From Phoronis australis (Eukaryota > Phoronida > Phoronidae), in assembly GCA_002633005.1 (NCBI GenBank), contig NMRA01000118.1, positions 24,032 to 88,031 on the forward strand: 64,000 nucleotides of DNA, given 5' to 3'. This document shows positions 25,101 to 37,100 of the stretch, piece after piece. Made by a program: the position numbers and the translations under genes. How positions within the stretch are numbered: position 1 is the first letter of the stretch; every line of letters begins with the position of its first letter. The notes under the pieces are model-generated. The model was not told the origin of the DNA. It saw only the letters and a program-made list of their open reading frames with translations, and ran no database searches.

Positions 25101-28100
25101 AAATTGACGACAGTTGTATTGAACGAGCTTGGTTTCATACGCATGACATCTGTACAACTCAATAAAACAAGTCGTCATGAAATAGCATTTTGTTGCTCTG
25201 TTCGTACGTCGTGCTAAAATTATATTTCTTTGAATGGATATTTTGTCACATATCGACCAGCAGACACCGCTTCTGTAAAGCTAGTTTTGATAGATCAAGT
25301 TCCTATAATAGAAATTCAAAGTCACCATTGCATTCTTAATTGAATTTCCGGACTACCTGATCTGTGCAAACCTTCAAACAAAACCCTGTTATGCTTTTAA
25401 CGTCATCAGCACACTCCTGAATACATGTATATACTCACTTCTCACGTTTATTAGATGAAACCAAACATAAATTGTCGCACTACAATGGCCATGTAATTTA
25501 ATTTTCCATAATCACAAAGAGGCAATAAATGTATTTCTGATAAATTCTAACTTCTGTTCAACTAATTTAATAACTGCCCATCTACATAAATCATAAATGA
25601 AACACAAACCACCTGAACGGGGTCACTTACCTTTCCAGTAGCAAGCAATTACAACTATGCATTTTGTTGACCACTAACTGTCCATACATCGTCAATGGGC
25701 AACTTGGAAAAAGCGTTGGTCAACTGTCCATACATCGCCAATGGGCAACGTGGCAAAAGCGTTGGTCACGCTTGTTGGCTATATAAAAAGTTTGCGAAAT
25801 TGTTTCAAACGTTTGAGAATTGACGGGGGGTAACAGAGCGATTGCTTTGTTTCGAAAAATCAAGTAACCTAGTTCAAGTTAATCAATATCTGTTTAAAAC
25901 ATTCTAAAACAACACTACTGCTCTTTTATAATTGTACGTACTGTAGCTATTGATGTTGCATCGCTGTATCAGCAAAGCTGGTGCGGCTCTTGTTGAATGT
26001 TCAAGTTATTGCAACAGTTGCATGCATTTATCTTCACGTAACGGAAACAAGCCCTCATATGACTACAGTAACTCGTGTCGAGAGAACGTTTTGTATTCGG
26101 TTAACACTTATTCCTGAATGTCAAATCAATGACTCGCTGGGCATTGCTAAATCCTTTCACCACATGTTGACGCGCTATATGTAACTATAGGTGTCAATCA
26201 GCTTGTTCAGGTGTTGCGTATTGAATTTTGTTGACGGTTCGCTTGCGTCTTTGCTTTGTTTTAGCAAGTTCTGCCACTGGTACAGAATAGCTTTTAATCC
26301 TTAGAAGTTCACGTCTAAGTTTTACAGTTCCAAAGTGATGTTTCTTTCTGCCCCATAATCATTTCATTCGCTCTGACTTAGTTATAGGCACCTTCAATAA
26401 GTAGAATTTATGTTGAACTGAAATATAAAAATAATTTCACGTGAACAAGACAGATGGAACTTTGTTTTAATTTTCAGCAAAATAGTTTTTAAACACTGCT
26501 GTCAAAGCTTGCTGCAGATTACACTGATTTTCTTCACAACGATATTATGAAATCCATATTTTATCCCTTAACTGATCAAAACAACCACCTTTATCTAATG
26601 AAAAAACATTTATGATGTCATAAGTAATGTTTAAGTGGTACGTACGTCGCTAGCTCGTTGCCAGAGATGAAAAGGAAACCGAGGAAGGTGATAGTAGGTC
26701 ATTTAATATGACTAATAAAATTACAAGGAATAGATAGAGAATGCAAAATAAATAAGTAAAAAATAATGATCTCTGATAAGTTGGGCAATAAATAGCGCCG
26801 GCCACATGGAGGTACGAGAAAATGCCGAAATGAGTGATGGTAGAGGGTGAGTAAAATGGATAAGTTTTAGAACGTACGTCGATGTAGCGGTAACGAAGAA
26901 GTTGAACCGAAAACCAGATTGGATAGGAACACATGACAATCATCAGCCTATGAGAGCCAAGAACAGATCAAACTCGGGGCACGTGATAACAATAGTCCAA
27001 TGAGAAGGCTGGGACAGCGACGTGTAGTCCTGCACGAGGACTAGCCCGAAATGGCGTAAAAAGGGGAAAGGAGTAAAACGGGTCCATATGCTCACAGAAA
27101 TGTATTTAATGAGTGAATTACTATTAATATGACTTAATCCACACGTAACAAAATGAATTTTTGAAATATTTTTTGACAATAGCTGACAAGCCGGTCATAA
27201 ATCTTACATCTTTGTGTAACTTATCTAATTGTCAAATGCAGAAACACTCGATTCCAAAGTTAACAAAAACGTCTAGAACGGTGGACCTTTGATATTTCGC
27301 AAAGGTCGACACTGTAGTTTTCAGTAAGGCCGTTGACGCAGATTAATTCTGCACAACACTGACTCTCAGCTCTTTGTTCTTGAGATGAGACTGAAATGAG
27401 GATGCCGTGACGGTTGCTCGTAAAGAATGGGACACAAATTCGGATATGTAATGTGGTCCAGAAATATAATGTTCTCAAGTTACCTTCCGCCAAACTTTCA
27501 AATCAGGCGTGCTTAAATGATTGATTACATCTCATTACATACTGGGACGGAATTTTTTAGTCTGAGAATGACTTGGCCAAATTTTTTTTTATCTGGTTGT
27601 AATTTTGCGTGTTACTTAAATCGCTGGGAAAAGCTTCCTCTTCTGAAGGTTCACTGTTCCGAAAATATCTAAAATTTCGAACTCAGGTTTAATTTTTATA
27701 CTTTTTCATGCAAACGTAAACAATAATTCTGTTATTAGATACACTGAGTGGTGTACTTATGCCGAAAACAACGTCCGGGTACTATTGATTTCATGCGCAT
27801 ACAAAATTGCCCGCATGTCTTATGAATACGGAAAAATGAGTACGTTCTTGCATCTTTAAAAGTATACCAAAAACGGTTTAGGCCTATTGACAGATACTAA
27901 AAATGACTGTTCCATTCAGTTCTCTGAAACAAAATTATGCTCTGTAACCCTTGATAACCCTCAAAAATTTGCTGTAAATTTTGAAAACTCCTTTCCAAGT
28001 TCGCTCAACGTGCAAGCATGACCTACACTTTTTTGCGAATTACACGGCTACTGTGACATGTATGGATTTTTAACTGATTCCTTCCTTAAAAAGTATACAA

Positions 28101-31100
28101 ACGATTTGAAGATTTCATCCAATCCTCGTCCTCTCACCTTCTGATACGTCATTGGCGTCAATCTTGAAAGATAAAAGCAGGAATCAACTAAGAATTCATA
28201 CCCACTATCTCACGAATTGGACATTGTGGTCCCTGGTGGGTGTCCTTTTCCCACAGATGCCGTGTAACTCGCTAAAAGGGTAGATAACGCTTGCTCCTTT
28301 CTCAGACTTTGAAAGGAGTTTTCAAATTTTCTTCAAAACTTTTTAGAATTGTCGAGCCGTTAAGGAGCATTATTTTGTTTCAGAGAACTGGAGAGGAAAG
28401 TCGTTTTTAGTACATTGTATCTGTATACTTTTAAATTTCAAGATTGACGCCAGTTATGCATTAGAAGGTGACAGAACGGTTGGTGGAAATCATCAAACAG
28501 GGTTTAGTATCCTTTTAAAAGAATGTGAAGTAGGAATATTGATGAATTATCAGCCACGTTACATTCATCAATTCCATGTCAAGGTCGCATCATTTCACAG
28601 CGCGACTGAGCTAGTTTAGGGCCACTTCGTCTCAACGTCACCCTATGAAACCGTACGCACGGCCGGTCGAAACTCAATGAAGTTAGAAGACTACCCTACC
28701 ATTTCCAGTATTCACAAAGTCAAAGAATCCCATTCAGTCTTCTTAAATTTAAAACCGCCGTTGGTCTCTGCAGCTCTGACCCGTGCCCCAGATGTTGTCC
28801 CTGCTTGAGAATGAGTCGTTAGTTAGATCCAAGAATCAAGATTGGCAGTGTTTGGAACCCAGCTCATTTGTAAACAATGTAACTAATGTTTTAAGACTTT
28901 TCAGCTCTTGCACATCCTTTAAATTGTTACTACATGATAGACACAAATACAATACAATACTTAATTCATGTCAGCTCCGACTCATTAGCAGACAATCGGA
29001 GTTATGAACTCTCCGAGTTCTGGTTTCGGAATTGTGGACATTCGAAGTAGTGAACTTTCGAAGGTAGCGCATCTCCGGAGTAGCGAACTTTAGGAATAGT
29101 GGACTTTCGGAGTAGTGAACTTTCGGAACATTGAACCTTCGGAATATTGACATGTAACTTTGGAAATCTTTTCCATCAAATTTGTCGTTCGTATGAAGTC
29201 TGCGAGGCTGTGTACCATTGACAGTAATTGACAAGAGAATAATTACTTTCGTCATTGACCAAACTTTTTATTAGGGCTAGACCTACTAATACTGTGAACA
29301 TGCTCGTCGGGGTTTTCTAAGTGCAATAACACACGGTAGTTAAACATCTAGTTTTTGTTTGAACAACGATGAAGGACTGTCTGTAGTGAAATTACCATAG
29401 GCTCGTACTGAATTTAAGAACGGAAACGCACACACGTCTACGCGCGCATGCATGTCAATCCACCAATCCACAATCAAAGTGGCCACTGAATGAACAATAA
29501 TCATTTGAAATTTAAAAATCATGCACCTTACCATACTATGCTAGCAAGTATACCAAAATAGCAGATAACAAACATATTTTCTGCTGGTCTGTTTCTCGGT
29601 CGATTTTAAAGCATTCACACCACACTACTTTTTGGGAGCTCTTTCGTTGCTTTATAGCTTAGCTAGGTATAGACATTTACTTCTAGACTCCCTTTTTACC
29701 CTATGGTGTATCTTGAACCAAATGGGTAAACATTACGCTGTTAAATCATATGTGTAAGATAATTCTTGTTAGAGGCGTAAAGTAATAATTAGCGGCGTAA
29801 AGAAATTATTTGAGGCGTAAAGTAATTGTTTACGGTGTAAAGTAATTATTTGCATAGTAAAGTAATTATTTGCGGCGTAAAGTAATCACTTGCGAAGTAA
29901 AGTAATTATTTGCGGCGTAAAGTAACTATTTACGGCGTAAAGTAACTATTACGGCGTAAAGTAACTTTCAGAGGCGCAAATAATTACTTTAAGCCGTGAT
30001 GAGAATTAAAGTAATTATTTGCCGCGTAAAGTACTATTTACGGCGTAAAGTAATTATTACGGCGTAAAGTAACTTTCAGAGGCGCAAATAATTACTTTAC
30101 GTCGTGATGCAATAATTACTTTACGTCGTAAATAATTACTTTACGCCGCAAATAATTACTTTGTGCCTCTAACAAGTTAACTTACGCACGTAATTGAATG
30201 GCGTAACGTTCACCCATTTGGCCAACGATATTATCGACGACAATGGTGTAGTAACCACGCACGTTCAATGCCAATGAATGACATAAAGCCTCCTCTAATC
30301 GTCTGTACGATCCTGTCATCTGTGCAAACATCACTCGGGCTAAGTTGGGTCGGCAACGGCCCGATGATTACGTGAAGCGCTTTGAATCAGAAGCTAGTTC
30401 AAAGTTACTACTAACTTAGTTATCATGGTAGTTAGTAGTGCCAGTAACTGCAACAATTTTGTTGTTGTTGTTGTCCACGTATATCCTATCTTATGCTATC
30501 GAACCCCTCGAAACCCCTGGCTACGGGCCTGTTTCAGGACCAATCCTGCTCTTTGATGTATGGACCAATGTATTTCGAGGCGTCACACGCGTTCACGTGT
30601 CATATTTTTTACAGCCAGGAGCAAGTTTGTGAGCTCTATCAACAACTGCACACCTCCGAACAGGCGGGTTTGCTAGGACAGTTTGAGTCGATCATTCTGG
30701 GAGTCATAAAGGATATACGGTCACAACAACAAGAGAACAAGAGGCTTGAACAGTCTTTCAAGAGGTAAAGTATGCAAGTTGTCCAAGAGTTCAAAAATAT
30801 ACCCTCAGCAAGCACAGATGGGTATGCATTTAAAGAATCATCTCAGAGCTAATACTACGCGTTGATTAAGCAAAAGTGCGCGTTGAATAAACACATTTTA
30901 ACGCGCAGAAAGGTAATCGTTTAAGGACCCTTTGAGTGAACTTGTCACGTTTTCTCGTGTATTCCAAGTTCACACATGCGTGATCTTGAGATTAAACAAG
31001 AGTCACGCACAACAGCGACGTCAATATTCACCAACGACGTCTGGTGTTATACACAATTTACTTCCGGCAAGTACGTCGTCTACTTCACTAGGGTCGAGTT

Positions 31101-34100
31101 CAAAAACGTTAGTGTCAAGATCTCGCAATACTCCACCAGATATCGCCATATATTTTCAACGAAAAGTATTTGATTATGCTTAGATTTTTCTCGGCGCGAG
31201 ACAGTTATTAAACTTGACGTAGTTTTTAATGTGTATCTATTTATTGTTCTCTGTAGAGAAAAAGAGTATAATGAGCGCCACCTACAGCAACTGGAACAAG
31301 AGCTGGACAATCAAGTGCGCAGTGTGAGCTCTCACGTGAAGGAGGAGGTAAATAGCAGGGTCGCTACCCATTACCATTTACGGATAGCGAAACTGGATTC
31401 ATATACAAGTGCATGCTCTACTTATGGGATATCCTTCATTCTTGCCCCCTATTGGACCCATGGATATGTGTTTCCTCCTTAAAAATCTACGAATGGTCGA
31501 CTTATTGTACATGTACATGTTCCGCTTTCCTCTATCTGTAAAAAAACCAGTGGCCTTTAAGGGCACTTAAGTGGCCTCTTACGCCTGGAATGACGAATTA
31601 TGGGGAATCTTGTTGTTGGGTCTGAAGGCACAGTATGACAGTTAGGCGTTTCCCTACAATATCATCCACATGGTATATTAATCACACTTCTGCTTTCGGA
31701 ACTATTTTAAACGAGTATGAACACAGACGTTTTGGCCAATCTATAGAGCTATTCTAATTGAACTTTTAGCTGTCTCGAGATTTAATGGGCAGTGCTGACA
31801 TTTACCATTGTGCATAACGTATTTCATGACATGTACCTATGATACGATTGTTGCCTATAATATGTAAAGAAATGCAAACGATCATTGATTCGTCTAATAT
31901 GAACACAGGAGGCTCACACTGGATGCAGAGAAGCGATAACAAGCTTTCCTGCACAATTGTAGGTAATATGAATTTTACCCTTTGTGCGTTTTGGTATCAT
32001 TGTAACAACTTCCACGTCTTATTGTTTTCAGGAAAAGGAAAAATATGAACGAGAGATAAATGAATTGAGATCTCAATATCAAAGAGAAAAGGAAGAGCTT
32101 GAAAATACCTTACAAAAATTGCAAAGTTTGCATGTTCCAAAGTTGGATTCGTGTGATCGACCAAACGATGAACAATTGGGGAACCTTAAGGCGAAAATAG
32201 ACGAAGTGAGTCAAGAAAATAGATACCTCAAAAGCGACTTGACTGACGCGCAAACAACGCTGGCGTTGCTTAGATCTGAATTGGCGTCCGCGAGGCAGGA
32301 ACTTAGTGACAAGTGTTCGGAGCTCTCATGGTAAGAAAATGCGATTACGAGGAAGTTCGGAAGGCGAACTGTTGTCATTCATAGATCCTATGTAAAACTT
32401 TTGTTTATGCTGCGTATTTGTTGGGCTATCATGCGGGTGACGGTCGAGCCTGGGTTCTAGTTTCCGAATTCGAAAATACTAGTTACATTTCTGTTCTATT
32501 GCATAACAACGTTAAGATAAGTAGTTATAGATATTTGCTCAAGTATTTTCTGGTTTGTGCACTGCAGATGAATTTCACATCTGATGACCACTAGATGTGA
32601 GCTGCAAGCTCGAGTTCAAACTCGAGATTTCGCATTCATACTAAACGGGGCATGACACTCCCAACTACACCATAATATAACCGAGCACAGAAGAATGGAC
32701 TCTTATCTTATGTTCGTTCTTTTGCTAGACAAAACAGTGGCAGATCTACGATTTCAGTAAGGGGGGGGTTTAGGATTCGAAACAATCCGAGGCGCGTAGC
32801 GCCGAGGAGAAGGAAGGTCGCGAGAGGGTTTCCCTCCTCCCGTGTAAGATTTTTTTGGGATTTTTAGTACCTAATTTCGTTTTTCTGGCGATTTTTTTTC
32901 CAGTTTTTATTTTTGATCCTGTCCCGAGGGGGGGGTTTAAACCCCCTGAACCCCCCCTGTAGATCCGCCTCTGCAAAAATAATAATAATCTAAAGTTTGA
33001 TCGCAAGTTCGAAGATTAAACACCGGGACTTTTAGTGAGTAAAGTCACACTCTGTAGTCATTATATACAATATACACTTTTAGCAGTAAAACATTTCGCT
33101 TTGTCCCGAACGAATATCACCTGTTATACACAATCAAACATTATGGTCATAAAACCACAAGCAAACTATCCGGTGTCAAACGTGTTGCTGTGTCTTTTGG
33201 ACTATTCGCAAATAAAAAGTCCTTTTTCTATAATTATGCCATTGTAGTTTGATGCCAGTCCATCCCACTGTTAGGACATATAACTTATACGTACATCATT
33301 GGTTGTTTCAGTGAAAAGCAGACGTTGATTGACTGCGAAAAAGAACACGAAAATCTAACTCGTCAACTTCACCTTCTTCAGTAAGTAACATTTGGAGGAA
33401 AGACAAGTAGGCACCTCACTGAACTGATACGAGAATGAAATGACTATTATTTAGGCGTGAAGTGAAAAAGAACATGAACAATTTCTCGTTATTCATACTT
33501 ACACTCCAAATGTTTAGCTGACCAAAAATATAAAATCAAAACTAGGCCACACCTACAAAATATGTGCCAAAATTTTATTGGACTTTTCATGAAGATTTTG
33601 GAGTAAAAATGCTTCCAAAATTCGTGGTGTTGACCAGGCCTTCCAAAATTTGACCAGTTCAATCAATTACGGGTTGTCTTTCAATTCCGTAAAATTATCA
33701 AGTAAGCCTTGGTTAGCACAATTCTTAGATTTAGTTTCTATAACTGAGCAGCGCATCTTGTGAAGGAATAGTGTAGCTTTATCCAGCTCGCCTGTCGTCA
33801 GTGATTTCAGTAGAACTCATAGACACTCCAGAGATTTCTGTGTATTCAATGATATTTTCAAACCTTTTGCAGTGACGCTAACAAGAAACTCCACGACACT
33901 AACGACGATCTTCGAGCTGCGGTGGAAGCGAGCCGACACACAAGGTCAAGGTCACGGACATCCGTTCATTCAGCTCATTCGACTCCTGTCCACGATACGA
34001 GGTAGCGTGCAATGCCCTGTACCAACACCTAACTCAAACGTGCTGCGCGAACAGCTCGAGTTGAACTACCTTTGTCCTTACAACTATTTGATCAAGAGTG

Positions 34101-37100
34101 TTTATTTTTGGCAATGAGAAATACGTTTAACGTCAGCTTGACGTGTGTTTCAGTGACTTTTGTCACAGCTGAAGTTCTGACTCCATGTACATCAGACTCC
34201 GAAACAGCAGCAACCATGGAAGATATCTTTATTTGAAGAGCATCGTACTATTCTATATAATTCGCCTCCCGCACAGAAAAATCTAAATGTGTGTGTCGTG
34301 TGCGTGAATCATTCTGCAATGGCCTCGAATTTCGATACGGCTGTAATCGTTTTGGTGTAGGCTACTGTTTGTTAAAGTATTCGTTGTAACTTGTATGGAC
34401 ACTAAAATTGGTTTCACCAGCTATATGTAAATGTTCAAAAATTACATTCTGCAGTCACAGACTATCACCTAGTCAAAACTCATCTTTAGCCGAGGAAATA
34501 TCCCAGACGGAGCAGCCGCCATCACATGATTACAGACGGCCTAATGTGCTGCCCTCTCACGAGAGCTGTGAGATAGACAGTCTGCCAGAGGATTTCGGTA
34601 TGTTCCGTTTAAATTAGTGTACACGGTGACCACCTGGTACGAACAGGTGCTCACTATTGGAATTACGAACTTGGACAGTGCATGGTTGTTGGCACGTCAT
34701 ATGATCCAGTCACACGATGCCACTAGATCCTATGTTAAAAAAAAACCCAGTGATCAGTTAGCGATCTCCCTGTCGCCGGTTCAAAATCAGACGAGCTCTA
34801 TTTCAAGCGACACACAAGTATAAAAACGTACAACTAAATTGAGGTAATATCCTGCCAGTGGAACCTGCAGGCGGATTAGTTTTATACAGTTCATTCTATG
34901 CGAATTTTGGGACAATACATCGTTGTTGACATGTCACGCCCATATGCTTGCACCAAGGTGGGAACGTTCTGGATTTGACTGAACCTAATGATTCACAATC
35001 ACTGAATGTGTTACTGAATTTTGTCTCAAAGCACACGACGTAAAATTCAATTTAAGCAATGTATTAAAACGCTGTTAATGCGGGAAATTCTGACGAAGTT
35101 CTCATTTGTTCAGACAGTGGACATTCCACACTTCGCGACATAAACGAAATTGACAGCGAAGAGGAACAGGATTCTCGTTCGAGTCGCAGACTCAAACGCA
35201 GCGGCCACTCAGCCGACTCGGAGGATACTGAAGGAGAACTTGACCGGGCTCTGCAAAGGTCTTATGACGACTTTCCAAAAATCAAGCGGCGAAGAGAAAA
35301 AAGCAACAGCCGACCGAACTCTGCTGGCAGCCGATCATCTGTCAGAAGCACTCGATCTGTCGACAGCTCTGGATCTGTTCGCCGAAAATTACCGACTCCT
35401 CCCAACATGGCGCTTACACATATACCAATAGTAACTGGGGACCCCGAAAGAATGTACAAGGTCGTTCTCGCTGGGGACGCGGCTGTTGGCAAGACGAGCT
35501 TCATTATGAGACTGTGTAAAGGCACGTTCGTCACCAACATCAGCTCGACTCTGGGTATGATTTTTGACTTGCAATGATAATGCTTGAGAGTTCTACAAAA
35601 AGATCCATCAGGGATGCGCAATAAACGTAATGCCAATAGGCGGACTATCGATGACCCAAGACTGAGCCTTCCCCTTCATAGACAGGGCAAAAAACGCCCT
35701 TGGATGTCGTACTTCAGGTTTCGAGGACATTATTCTTCGAAATTGTGATTGCTTTCTCCTTGGGACATCCTACATATCCGACGCTAGTGTTGTCTAACTT
35801 ATAATTGAAGTACGTGAGCGTCTACATGTTTTGACATCACAACGTTTTACAAATTTGCATTTCAGGGGTCGATTTCCACACGAAAATTGTTGAGGTTGAC
35901 GGGCGACTGGTGGCACTTCAACTGTGGGACACTGCTGGTCAGGAACGTTTCCGAAGTATCGCCAAATCGTATTTTCGTCGCGCAGACGGCGTCTTGCTGC
36001 TTTACGACTGTACTTACGAGCGATCCTTTCTCAACGTGCGGGAATGGATTGACGCAATAGAGGCAAGCACTTGTAATGTTGTTATTATGACTAGTAACTA
36101 AACAAGGATTATATCTCAGTTGTGGGATACAAAACGTCTGCCTATATTACCAGCTTTGCCAAAATTATGACGTTCACTTGCTTATTTCAATGGTTAGGCC
36201 GTCGTACTTTTCTGCTCCAGCAACAGAAAACAGTTTCATCTCTGCCAGACTACGCTGTTCGAAAGATCATAATTTCCATATTTGTTTTGTATTTATTACC
36301 AATGTTTCGATATGGGTAGCGGTTGCACCAATCCGACTAAGGTCCAGGCTCTTTCGACTGAGAGTGGTTGCTTCGCTTCCACGAACGCTCAAACGTAATA
36401 ACCTTCGAAGACATAAAAACGAATATAAGAAGTTGTGTTCAACAGATAATATATTGTCAAAACTGTTACAAAATAAACAGATACGTACATTTTGCAAAAT
36501 CATACATCTCGCTGAAAAAAGTTTATTGTAGCTGCAATTAACATTTTGACATTACCCTTTTCCCCACATGCACGCTGTATATATAGATAGACAGAAAGAA
36601 CTGATTGTAACCGCAACTCGAGTTAGTTATTCGATTCAAAAGCTGGCCTAATAAAATTATGGGAGAGTTGTGATATTAATTGTACAAATATTTGTTCATC
36701 TGCACCTCTTTGTTGAGCGCCGTACTTCAACTGACTGCCTACATGAACACTCGAGGCTTATCTTGTGTGCCTGAGGAATATTTGAAGTCAAATTGACATT
36801 ATCTGCTAGAAAAGCGAATTTCTGAGATCAACCGCAGCGCAGAAAACCTTGCGATGGCAAAGGGTCGAGCGGTCAGCTGGCGGAGCTAAACCGTACACAG
36901 TTAACTGTAGCGTATCAACATGCAACTGTAGCTGGTTTAATCACCGTCCGTCATTTTAGCGAGTATCTGACAGACAGGGGAGAGAATTGGTGGTTTTTAA
37001 TAAAATCACAAAAACACAACGGATTTTGTTGTTTCGTAGCTCTTTTTAATTCAAACTTCTTCAAGAAGTCTATCCCCGCCAACAATACTCCCAAAATGCG

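Larger units (their letters stand above)
23058..30614 (+). other. Large intron of the RASEF-like gene
   Basis: Between first exon B and the first shared exon. It contains a SINE-like copy (24798-25180), a duplicated 46-bp box next to a TATA element (25676-25790), a 0.6-kb inverted-repeat element (27843-28475), a degenerate minisatellite (28991-29155) and a foldback element (29718-30220). Confidence 0.8.
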
